18,974 bases of DNA from Candidatus Krumholzibacteriia bacterium (GTDB taxonomy: Bacteria > Krumholzibacteriota > Krumholzibacteriia > LZORAL124-64-63). This document shows positions 1-7,725 of the stretch, in pieces. The notes below the pieces were generated by a model, which was not told where the DNA came from, ran no database searches, and saw only the letters and a list, made by a program, of their open reading frames with translations. Each line of letters begins with the position of its first letter. The stretch's first letter is position 1. A program made the position numbers and the translations under genes. Location of the stretch: assembly GCA_014859985.1 (NCBI GenBank), contig JACZKN010000040.1, positions 1 through 18,974 on the forward strand, given 5' to 3'.

Positions 1-101
1 GGATAGCGCCGGGGCATCGGGGGCAAAGGGGCGGTCGGGCTGCCTTCCCGCTGGAGCTCCTGGACTCCCGGCTGGACGGTTCGGCCGCCCCGGCGCTATC
101 C
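1..101. repeat. Perfect 15-bp inverted repeat upstream of the ABC operon
   Basis: The first 15 bases (GGATAGCGCCGGGGC, 1-15) are the exact reverse complement of 87-101, with 71 bases between the arms. The right arm contains TATCCT (97-102 with the next base), a possible -10 element about 47 bases before the ABC ATPase start, and the left arm would place the same element facing leftward. It could be an operator, a pair of divergent promoter elements, or the stem of a structured leader. The left arm lies at the window edge, so its true length is unknown. The rest of the 148-base leader holds nothing else I recognise. Confidence 0.45.
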
Positions 102-148
102 TGCGCCAAGCGCGAGCGAAAGGCCCACAACCGGAGGCCAACCTGCCC

Positions 149-1119
<971 letters not shown>

Positions 1120-1123
<4 letters not shown>

Positions 1124-2313
1124 TCGGCAAGCGAAGCTGGACGGTGGCCCGCTGGGAGTTCCTGCGCTTCGCCAAGACGAAGGACCTGATCATCGGTACG
1201 CTGGTGCTGACCGGCGTGTACGGCGGCGGCCAGCTCTTCGGGGAGTTCGTCGCCGCCCGCGCGAACCAGCAACGGACGGTGGCGGTCGTCGATGCGGCGC
1301 GGCTCGATCTGCACGAGCCCCGCGAGCTCGGGACGTTCCGCCTCGTGCCCGAGACCCGGGCGCCGGCAGTGGTCGATTCGCTCCTGCTCGCGGCGGAACT
1401 CGACGCGGCGCTCGTGCGGGTCGAGGGCGGCTGGCAGTTGCGGGCCCGGCGCGACCACGGCTGGCTCGACGGCCTGCGGCTGCAGGTCGGCGCGCTCGTG
1501 CGCGAAGCCGCGCTCGTCCGCCTCGAACCCGATCCCCGGATGCTTGCGGTCCTCGCGGCGCCGGTGGAGATTCCCACGGTCCTGGTCGACCCCGGCGCGG
1601 CCGGTGGCGGCCAGCGGGCCGGCGTCATGGTCGTCGTGTTCGTCGTCGGGGCGATGCTGCTCGGCCTGCTGACCGGTTTCAGCTACGTGTTCGTGGCGAT
1701 CACCGCCGAGAAGACCCAGCGTACGACCGAGTCGCTGCTCTCGGTGCTGCGTCCCCAGGAGTGGATCGACGGCAAGATCATCGGCCTGACGGGCGTCGTC
1801 CTGGTGAACCTGCTCAGCTTCCTGGTCGCCTGGTATCTGTGGCAAGGCGTGTCGTGGCTGTTCCTGGACCGCACCGTGGCGCTGCCCGGAGGGCTCGGCG
1901 GGTGGGACCTGCTCCTGAGCGTGGCATTCGCCGCCGCAGGGTTCGCCTTCTGGTTCACGCTGTTCGCGCTGGTCGCGGCGACCATCGACGATCCCAACAG
2001 CAGCGGCCGCAGCTCGCTGATGTTCCTGCCGCTCCTGCCGCTGAGCGTGGTCTTCGCCGGCCTGGACTCGGCCGACGCGGTCTGGATGCGCGCGCTGGCG
2101 CTCATCCCCGGAGTCAGTCCGACGGCCATGCCCGTGCGCCTGCTGCGCGGCGAGCCGGCCGTCTGGGAGATCGTGGTGTCCCTCGCGCTGTTGGTCGCCG
2201 GCGCGCTCCTGATGCGCTGGGCCGCCGGGCGCGTGTTCGGGATCAGCATGCTCATGACCGGCAAGGAGCCGGGGCTGCGCGAGGTCCTGCGGTGGCTGCG
2301 GGAGCCCGCGTGA
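1120..2313 (+). CDS. ABC-2 type transporter permease (NatB-like)
   Basis: Membrane subunit partnering the ATPase immediately upstream. The 397-residue protein has one N-terminal membrane segment (about 23-40), a large extracytoplasmic region (about 45-165), then a cluster of further segments near 167-193, 220-241, 263-288, 300-316 and 350-368. Between the second and third segments lies ITAEKTQRTTESLLSVLRP (194-212) followed by DGKIIG, matching the conserved cytoplasmic coupling stretch of NatB/ABC-2 permeases. This one-plus-five layout with a big external loop is the NatB (COG1668) architecture. The ATG overlaps the ATPase stop by four bases, so the pair is one operon. The final residues overlap the GTG of a kinase fragment downstream. 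The substrate is unknown. Confidence 0.92.
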
Positions 2314-2687
2314 AAGCCGGTCTCGTCGGTAGCCGGGGGACTCGTCCGGAGGCGAAGGGGCGGCCGGAACCTCCAGCCCGCTGGCCCTTCTCCGTGGGGC
2401 CGCTTGCGGCGGGCCCGGCCCGGGCCACGGACGCGAGCCCGGCGCGAGGCGCAACCACGGGATCGCTGGCCGGTCAGACGGTGTCCCGTTACGGGGTGCT
2501 GGCCAAGCTGGGGTCCGGTGCCAGCGGCGAGGCCTGCAAGGCGGAACACCTGTCGCCCGGCATCCCGATGGCCTTCAAGCTCATCCATCCGCGGAACCCG
2601 GGGGACCCGCACACGCGGGTGCGCTTCGCACGCGAGGCGAAGGCCGCCGCAGGCACGCCGCGTCCGGTCCCGTCGCCCCGCCGTTGA
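2310..2687 (+). pseudogene. Truncated Ser/Thr protein kinase (N-lobe start only)
   Basis: An open frame from a GTG that overlaps the permease stop encodes 125 residues. The first 50 are low-complexity and unrecognised. From about 2463 the protein reads like the beginning of a bacterial PknB-type kinase: SLAGQTVSRYGVLAKLG, glycine-rich loop GSGASG (68-73), YKAE-like CKAEH, the invariant ATP-binding Lys in AFKLI (K90), then VRFAREAKAAA. It stops about 30 residues after that Lys, before the alpha-C region is complete, and no HRD catalytic loop or DFG motif exists in any frame before the next gene. A kinase of this family needs about 270 residues, so this is a remnant. The loop has Ser/Ala at positions where active relatives usually have Gly-Gly-Met. 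Whether it is still translated behind the permease is unknown. Confidence 0.72.
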
Positions 2688-2714
2688 CGGGATCGCCGGG
2701 ACCGGACAGCGACG

Positions 2715-2727
2715 GCCGCCGAGCGGC
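2715..2727. terminator. Weak hairpin between convergent ends
   Basis: GCCGC-CGA-GCGGC forms a perfect 5-bp stem with a 3-base loop, three bases past the stop of the cytolysin-like lipoprotein gene on the minus strand and 27 bases past the kinase remnant on the plus strand. There is no T-tract on either side, so it is at best a weak terminator. Confidence 0.22.
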
Positions 2728-2729
2728 GA

Positions 2730-5132
2730 TCAGTCGATGGCGGACAACCCGACGAACAGCCGGTTGGTGGCCGCCGGGTGGGTCCAGGCCATGTCCTGGC
2801 GGCCATCACCGTCGAAGTCGCCGACCAGCGTCTGGTACTGATCCCAGCTCACGCGGTAAGGGTGGTCCATGGCAAGGGGCGTGAAGAGGAAGCCGTTGCT
2901 GTGGGTGCTCAGGCCGACGTAGACGGCGTTGACCAGCCCGTCCTGGTGGTTCAGCACGATGTCCTGCAGACCGTCGCCGTCGATGTCGAGCAGGTACTCG
3001 GCCTTGGCGCCGGCGCGGTCGCCCCGGCTCCAGACCAGCGGACCGGCGGTGAAGCCGCTCGCCGTGGCGTAGGACATGTGGATTGCCGAGTCGGCGCCCG
3101 AGTTCCTCACCCACACCATGTCCGCCCGGCTGTCGCCGTTGATGTCGCCGACGACTCCCGCGTACGTATCCCAACCGTTTCCGCTGCGGGCGTAGTGGGC
3201 CCGGTAGCTGTAGGTGCCGTTGGCGTTGGCGGTGGCCGCGTAGGTGCCGTTGCCGGTGGCGTAGGTGTTGTTCCAGACCAGGTCCGTGCGCCCGTCGCCG
3301 TTGATGTCGGCGAAGTAGGTGTCGTAGGCGCCCCAGCCGCTCGCGCTGTGGTCCTGGCTGGCGAGCATGGTCAGGATGCCGTCGCCGGAGCCGAGCCCGA
3401 CATAGAGGCGGTTGGTGGTGCCGGTGGTGTTCCAGACCAGGTCGTCGTACCGGTCGGCGTTGACGGGCCCGACGTACAGCCGGTAGGTGCCCCAGCCGTT
3501 GAGCGCGTGCACCTGGCGTTCGCCGAACGTCAGGCCGCCGGACCCGTCCGAGAAGCCGAGGTAGGTCACGTTCTGCGCCCCGCGCGCGTTCCAGACCAGG
3601 TCGTCGTTGCCGTCGCCGTTGATGTCGCCGACGTGGGCGTCGAACGCGGCCCAGCCCTCGCCGGGGCTGGCCGGGTGGTCGATGGGCCCGATGTAGGTGA
3701 AGCTGCCGCCGCCCGTGGCCAGGCCGAGAACGGTCTGGTTCAGCCCGGCCGAGGTGTGCGACCAGGCGATGTCGGTCCTGCCGTCGCCGTTGAAGTCGCC
3801 GGTGACGGCCGTGGCGGGCGTCGCGATGTTCGCCGTGACGACCTGTTCGGGCAGGAACGCGAAGGGCTCGCCGCTGGCGCCTTCGGCCGTGCACTCGCGG
3901 ATGACGTAGTCGGTCGACTCGGTGACCTGGGCGATGGTGCCGTCGCTGAGGTTGCGGAAGGTGTAGCTGAGCGGCACCGCCGTCGACAGGGCGGCGGACC
4001 GGGTGAAGTACGCGTTCAGGTTGCCCGAGCGGATGATCGCCTGGGTCGCCTCGGCCGGGCCGCCGATGGCCGTGATGGCGATCTTCGACTTTTCGAGGAT
4101 CTTCTCCTGCTGGGCCGTCAGGGTCGCGCCGCCGGCGGCGCCCATGCCGTGGTAGGCCGCGGAGATCGTGCCGCGGATCTCGCTGGCGCTGGCGGTCGAC
4201 GTCATCGAGAACATCAGCATCCGGCCGTAGACCACCTCCGAAACGTAGACGGGGATGTTGTCCGGCCCGATGCGGCCGAGGTCGACCTGCTCCTGCAGGC
4301 GGGCCTCGGTGAAGGCGCTGCTGAAGAAGGCGCTCGGGGTCTGGGGCGGGGCAACGACGACCTCGTACATCTTCTGCACGAACTTGGCCGTGACCGTGGT
4401 CTCGGAGGCGTTGCGGGACTTGTCGCCCTCGGCCGAGGCGGAGAACCCGAGATAGCGGCCCGACGCGCTGACGGACAGGGCCCACGATTCCTCGCTGTGG
4501 TAGGTCTCCATGCTGAAGCTGATGCTGCTGGCCCGGTCCAGGGTGTCGCGGGTGGCCTCGCCGATCATGTCGCCGATGGCCGCCTCGACCGAGGCCTGGC
4601 TCGGGTTGGCGACCTCGCGGAAGTTCGCGCCGCCGGTGCCGCCGCCCGTGGCCAGGCCGGGAATCGAGACCTCGATCGGGTTCCGCTCGGTGATCACGAG
4701 GGGCCTGAGGCTGCCGAGTCCGCGGGCGTAGCTGCCGCCCTGGACTAGGGCGCCGGGCCACAGGATCTCCCGATCGGGGCTGAACATCACGATCTCTTCC
4801 GGGTTCTCGGTCAGGCGGTACGGGGTCTCGCGGCAGACGTAGTTCACGTCCGCCAGGGTGCTCGTGGTCCCGTCGTCGTTGATGACCTCGACGTCGAGGG
4901 TCTCGGTGCCGGCGTCGACAGGCTCGCCGGTCGCCGTGGGCGGCTCCTCGGACAGGAGCGGCGAGTAGGTTTCCCAGTCGGGCAGGTCGGCCATGTACCC
5001 GCTGACGGTGCCGACCGGGGTACCCGGTTTGGCCGCGTCGTCGCTGCCGGAGCACGCGGCCAGGGTGGCGAGCGCGGCCCAAGCCGGCCATGACTTTGCG
5101 AACTTATTGTAGTGCAACACTTTATTCTCCAT
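2730..5132 (-). CDS. Cytolysin-like (CDC family) lipoprotein with C-terminal seven-repeat FG-GAP propeller
   Basis: An 800-residue predicted outer-surface lipoprotein. Residues 1-27 are a lipoprotein signal peptide with lipobox L-A-A-C27; +2 is Ser, so E. coli rules predict the outer membrane. Residues about 95-412 resemble domains 1-3 of thiol-activated, cholesterol-dependent cytolysins: WPGALVQ (125-131) matches the hallmark YPGALVK, NPIEVSIPG (151-159) matches the next strand, VYVSEVVYGRMLMF (295-308) matches the VSNVAYGR block, AIGGPAEA (355-362) matches VLGGDA, and PLSYTFRNLSDGTIA (387-401) plus TESTDYV match the last strands of domain 3. The membrane-binding domain 4 and its tryptophan-rich undecapeptide are absent. 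Residues 440-800 instead hold seven FG-GAP/VCBS repeats with Ca-loop-like DxNGDGxxD motifs near 446, 503, 557, 609, 663, 716 and 772. The start at 5132 was chosen because it directly precedes the signal peptide; the frame stays open up to 5369 but that part is not signal-like. No strong ribosome binding site is visible. Confidence 0.88.
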   Translation of the reverse strand: MENKVLHYNKFAKSWPAWAALATLAACSGSDDAAKPGTPVGTVSGYMADLPDWETYSPLLSEEPPTATGEPVDAGTETLDVEVINDDGTTSTLADVNYVCRETPYRLTENPEEIVMFSPDREILWPGALVQGGSYARGLGSLRPLVITERNPIEVSIPGLATGGGTGGANFREVANPSQASVEAAIGDMIGEATRDTLDRASSISFSMETYHSEESWALSVSASGRYLGFSASAEGDKSRNASETTVTAKFVQKMYEVVVAPPQTPSAFFSSAFTEARLQEQVDLGRIGPDNIPVYVSEVVYGRMLMFSMTSTASASEIRGTISAAYHGMGAAGGATLTAQQEKILEKSKIAITAIGGPAEATQAIIRSGNLNAYFTRSAALSTAVPLSYTFRNLSDGTIAQVTESTDYVIRECTAEGASGEPFAFLPEQVVTANIATPATAVTGDFNGDGRTDIAWSHTSAGLNQTVLGLATGGGSFTYIGPIDHPASPGEGWAAFDAHVGDINGDGNDDLVWNARGAQNVTYLGFSDGSGGLTFGERQVHALNGWGTYRLYVGPVNADRYDDLVWNTTGTTNRLYVGLGSGDGILTMLASQDHSASGWGAYDTYFADINGDGRTDLVWNNTYATGNGTYAATANANGTYSYRAHYARSGNGWDTYAGVVGDINGDSRADMVWVRNSGADSAIHMSYATASGFTAGPLVWSRGDRAGAKAEYLLDIDGDGLQDIVLNHQDGLVNAVYVGLSTHSNGFLFTPLAMDHPYRVSWDQYQTLVGDFDGDGRQDMAWTHPAATNRLFVGLSAID

Positions 5133-5202
5133 CCGGTGTGGTCTGGACCGGTGAACTCCGTCACCATCGGCATCTCCCTGACCCCAATGCGGAAACCGGC
5201 GG

Positions 5203-5994
5203 GTGATGCGCAACGAGATTTTGCTCCGGCCGGGAGGCCGGAATAGTCTCGCGGGCTTCCCGCCCCCGATCCGCGTATCCGGATGGAGCGCCCCGCGCTT
5301 CACGTTCACGCCCACGGGGCAGAGCGAGGGCATCGTCAGCGCCAACGACGCGGGATTCGCCGGGGACAAGGTGGCCGTCTCCTACGGCACGGGCCGGTCC
5401 CACGGCGCGATGGAGGACTGGCTGCGCTGCGCGTCCGTCGCCCGCTGGATCGGCAACGGCCTCTCCGAGAGCAAGGTGGGCTTCACCTTCAGTGCGCCGG
5501 GGCAGACCGGCCGGATCGAGGACCTGGCCAGCTGCCAGGGCTTCGCCCAGCCCTGCGACATGGCCGCCGGCGGCCACACCATCCACGTGGGCACCGACCA
5601 GCAGGGCCTCTGCACGGACGACCTCCACGCGCGGTACGTCACCGTCACGTGCGTCGGGGCCGTGTCGCACAAGGCGGACACGCCGCGGCCGGCGACCGTG
5701 TTCGGCCTGGGGCAGAACGCGCCGAACCCCTTCAACCCCTCCACGGAGATCTCCTTCGTGGTGCCCGAGGGGGGCGCGAACCTCTCGCTGCGCGTCTACG
5801 ACATCACGGGCAGGCTGGTCCGTACCCTGGTCGACGGGCACGAGGCGGCGGGCACGCGGTCGGTGACCTGGCACGGCAGGGACGACCAGGGGCGGCCGGT
5901 GGCCAGCGGGATCACTCCCCCTTGCCGAGCAGGTAATGCCCCACGAACCACTCGTCCCCGCCGCCGTAGGCGAAGAGCTCGGCGCACGCCATGA
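5203..5994 (+). pseudogene. Fragment of an exported protein with a cut-off FlgD-like Ig module
   Basis: The frame opens at a GTG (5203) after a stop at 5179-5181 and has no signal peptide, so the N-terminus is probably missing. Residues about 30-155 are Cys-containing and unrecognised. Residues 165-236 are a FlgD-like C-terminal module: QNAPNPFNPSTEISF, then LRVYDITGRLVRTLVDG, then VTWHGRDDQGRPVASG. The module should finish with a YFYRL...MLLK strand, as the amylase-like protein at 11409 does. Here the match stops at Gly236 (5908-5910). The frame then runs on as Arg-rich nonsense over the 3' end of the oppositely oriented methyltransferase gene, stopping at 5994. The real remnant therefore ends near 5911, where a deletion or rearrangement fused it to the neighbouring operon. 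An assembly join is an alternative explanation. Confidence 0.72.
5215..5263. repeat. Tandem hairpins in the divergent region upstream of the cytolysin-like gene
   Basis: TCCGGCC-GGGA-GGCCGGA (5225-5242) is a perfect 7-bp stem with a 4-base loop. It is nested inside an outer stem of GAGATT (5215-5220) with AGTCTC (5245-5250), five Watson-Crick pairs and one G-T pair. A second hairpin, GCGGG-CTT-CCCGC, follows at 5251-5263. They lie 83-131 bases before the cytolysin-like gene start and under the doubtful first residues of the divergent fragment. They could be a regulatory or terminator structure; no T-tract follows on either strand. Confidence 0.35.
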
Positions 5995-6925
5995 AGAACA
6001 CGCGCCAACGGACCTGCCAGCGGGTCACCTGGTCGGGGCCGTAGGTCTCGGCCAGGACGGCCCGGACCTCGTCCCTGCGGGCGTCCAGCCGCCGCAGCCA
6101 GGCCTCGCAGGTGTCGCGGTAGTGTCCGCCCGGGACCCGCCACTTCTGCAGCACCTGCAGGTGGTCGTCGAAGGCGTCCAGCAGGTCGTAGGCGGGCATG
6201 GTGCCGCCGGTGAAGAAGTGGCGGGCCATCCAGTCGTCCGGCCCCTCGCTCTCGTAGTGGTAGGCCAGGTCCCGGTGGCAGAAGATGTGCACGAACAGCC
6301 GGCCGTCCGGCGCCAACAACCGGGCGATGCGCCCGAGGATCTCGCCGTAGTTCTTCAGGTGCTCGAACATCTCGATGGAGACCACCCGGTCGAAGGTCCC
6401 CTCGGGCGCGAAGTCGTTCACGTCGGCGGTCAGGACCTGCAGGTTGGCCAGGCCCAGGCGCGCGGCCTCGGTGCGGATGAACGCGCCCTGGTCGCGGCTG
6501 TTGGACATCGCGACGAGGCTGGCCTGCGGGTAGCGCGCGGCGGCCCAGAGGGAGAACGACCCCCAGCCGCAGCCCAGGTCCAGGATGCGCTGGCCGTCGG
6601 CCAGGCCGGCGCGCTCCGCCGTCAGCGCCAGCATGCGGTCCTCGGCCTCGGCCAGGTCGCTCACCCCGTCCGGGAACAGCGAGCAGCTGTACTTGCGGCG
6701 CGGACCCAGGACCAGGGCGAAGAAGGCGGGGGGGACCTCGTAGTGCTGCTCGTTGGCCAGGTCGGTGTGCAGGGCCACCGGCATCGTCCGCAGGGCGGCC
6801 ACGAACGCTTCGCGGTCGAACCGGGCCCGCTCGACGCGCAGGCGCTCGGCGCACCGCCTGCGGATCGCCCGGCGGATGATCCCGTCGGGGACGAGCCCGC
6901 GCTCCAGGATGCCCTGGTACCACAT
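5912..6925 (-). CDS. SAM-dependent methyltransferase, cyclopropane-fatty-acid-synthase family (second paralogue)
   Basis: Last gene of the five-gene lipid operon. The 337-residue protein belongs to the Cfa/mycolic-acid methyltransferase superfamily (COG2230) and probably transfers a methyl group from S-adenosylmethionine to an unsaturated lipid or related acceptor at the membrane. Visible marks are NEQHYEVPPAFF (58-69), KYSCSLFP (78-85), SAM-binding motif I ILDLGCGWGSF (114-124), the acidic motif SIEMFEHLKNY (183-193), and the block DWMARHFFTGGTMP (231-244). It differs clearly from the other Cfa-like protein of this operon (no IFPGG-LPS block), so the two are not recent duplicates. The start ATG at 6925 overlaps the stop of the DUF1295 gene (ATGA); the frame stays open far upstream but that part lies inside the DUF1295 gene. 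Its stop sits directly against the broken FlgD-like fragment, leaving no room for a native terminator. Confidence 0.9.
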   Translation of the reverse strand: MWYQGILERGLVPDGIIRRAIRRRCAERLRVERARFDREAFVAALRTMPVALHTDLANEQHYEVPPAFFALVLGPRRKYSCSLFPDGVSDLAEAEDRMLALTAERAGLADGQRILDLGCGWGSFSLWAAARYPQASLVAMSNSRDQGAFIRTEAARLGLANLQVLTADVNDFAPEGTFDRVVSIEMFEHLKNYGEILGRIARLLAPDGRLFVHIFCHRDLAYHYESEGPDDWMARHFFTGGTMPAYDLLDAFDDHLQVLQKWRVPGGHYRDTCEAWLRRLDARRDEVRAVLAETYGPDQVTRWQVRWRVFFMACAELFAYGGGDEWFVGHYLLGKGE

Positions 6926-7725
6926 CAGCCGCCTCCCTTGTCCCGGCGCGGCGGCCACGGCACGAAGGCGCTGGTCGTGCGCTGGTACGCCCGGTAATCG
7001 TCCCCGCGGCTGGCCAGCGCCTGGGCCTCCGTGGGCGGGATGCCGGTGACGAAGACGATGCTGCTGAGGATCACGAGCGGCGCCACGAACCCCGTCCAGC
7101 CCCAGGGCGAGGCCAGGCCCAGCACGCCGAAGCCGCACCACAGGATCCACTCGAAGAAGTAGTTGGGGTGCCGGCTGTACCGCCACAACCCCGCCCGGCA
7201 GGTGCGGCCCCGGTTGCCCGGGTTCCGCTTGAAGTCCAGCAGCTGCCGATCGGCGATCGTCTCGCCCGCGACACCCACGGCCACGAGCGCCAGGGCCGCC
7301 AGGTCCGACGCGGCGGGGAACGCCGCCGCGGCCTGCGCCGCCAGGGCGAACGGCAGCGACAGCACGACCGCGGCCAGCGCCTGCGCCTGGAAGAAGACGA
7401 AGAACGCCCGCCCGGCGTGGGGGGACCAGTTCCGGCGCAGGGTCAAGTAGCGGCCCTCCTCGGGTCGGCGCCAGACCCGATCGCGCCCCAGGTGCCAGGC
7501 CAGCCGCCAGCCCCACGCCGCGCCGAGGGCGGCCAGCAGCAGGCGGCGCGGGAGCTCGCCCCCGCCCAGCAAACCGTACAGCACCGCGAGCGTGCCCGTG
7601 ATGGCCGCCCAGCCCACGTCGACGATCCCGGCGTTGCCTGTCCGCCGCTGCACCAGCCACAGGACGACCATCGTCGCGGCGGCGGCGACCCAGCCGTATC
7701 CCAGCAGGACGAGGACCTCAACCAT
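6925..7725 (-). CDS. DUF1295 membrane protein (steroid 5-alpha-reductase-like)
   Basis: A 266-residue integral membrane protein of the DUF1295 family, whose fold is related to steroid 5-alpha reductases and isoprenylcysteine methyltransferases. The first half holds several hydrophobic helices (about 3-24, 36-55, 60-77, 107-133, 141-156). The diagnostic C-terminal part reads AGLWRYSRHPNYFFEWILW (178-196), the SRHPNYF(F)E motif that binds the nucleotide cofactor in this fold, followed by two more hydrophobic stretches and ALASRGDDYRAYQRTTSAF. A reductase acting on a lipid double bond is the family-based expectation, with NADPH as likely cofactor; no substrate is proven by sequence. It overlaps the preceding cfa-like gene by 8 bases and the next methyltransferase by 4, so all three are translationally linked. 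Confidence 0.9.
   Translation of the reverse strand: MVEVLVLLGYGWVAAAATMVVLWLVQRRTGNAGIVDVGWAAITGTLAVLYGLLGGGELPRRLLLAALGAAWGWRLAWHLGRDRVWRRPEEGRYLTLRRNWSPHAGRAFFVFFQAQALAAVVLSLPFALAAQAAAAFPAASDLAALALVAVGVAGETIADRQLLDFKRNPGNRGRTCRAGLWRYSRHPNYFFEWILWCGFGVLGLASPWGWTGFVAPLVILSSIVFVTGIPPTEAQALASRGDDYRAYQRTTSAFVPWPPRRDKGGG

Noticed and set aside
3879..3905. RECTAEG (412-418) resembling the start of the cytolysin undecapeptide
   Set aside because: It follows domain 3 directly, lacks the Trp cluster, and no domain 4 surrounds it; chance resemblance.
2778..4748. Long plus-strand frame (656 codons) opposite the cytolysin-like gene
   Set aside because: Repetitive VAVDV-type text is the antisense of the FG-GAP repeats; the minus strand explains the region fully.
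5133..5369. Upstream extension of the cytolysin-like gene to 5369
   Set aside because: The extra 79 residues are not signal-like, overlap the divergent fragment, and would bury the lipoprotein signal peptide inside the protein.
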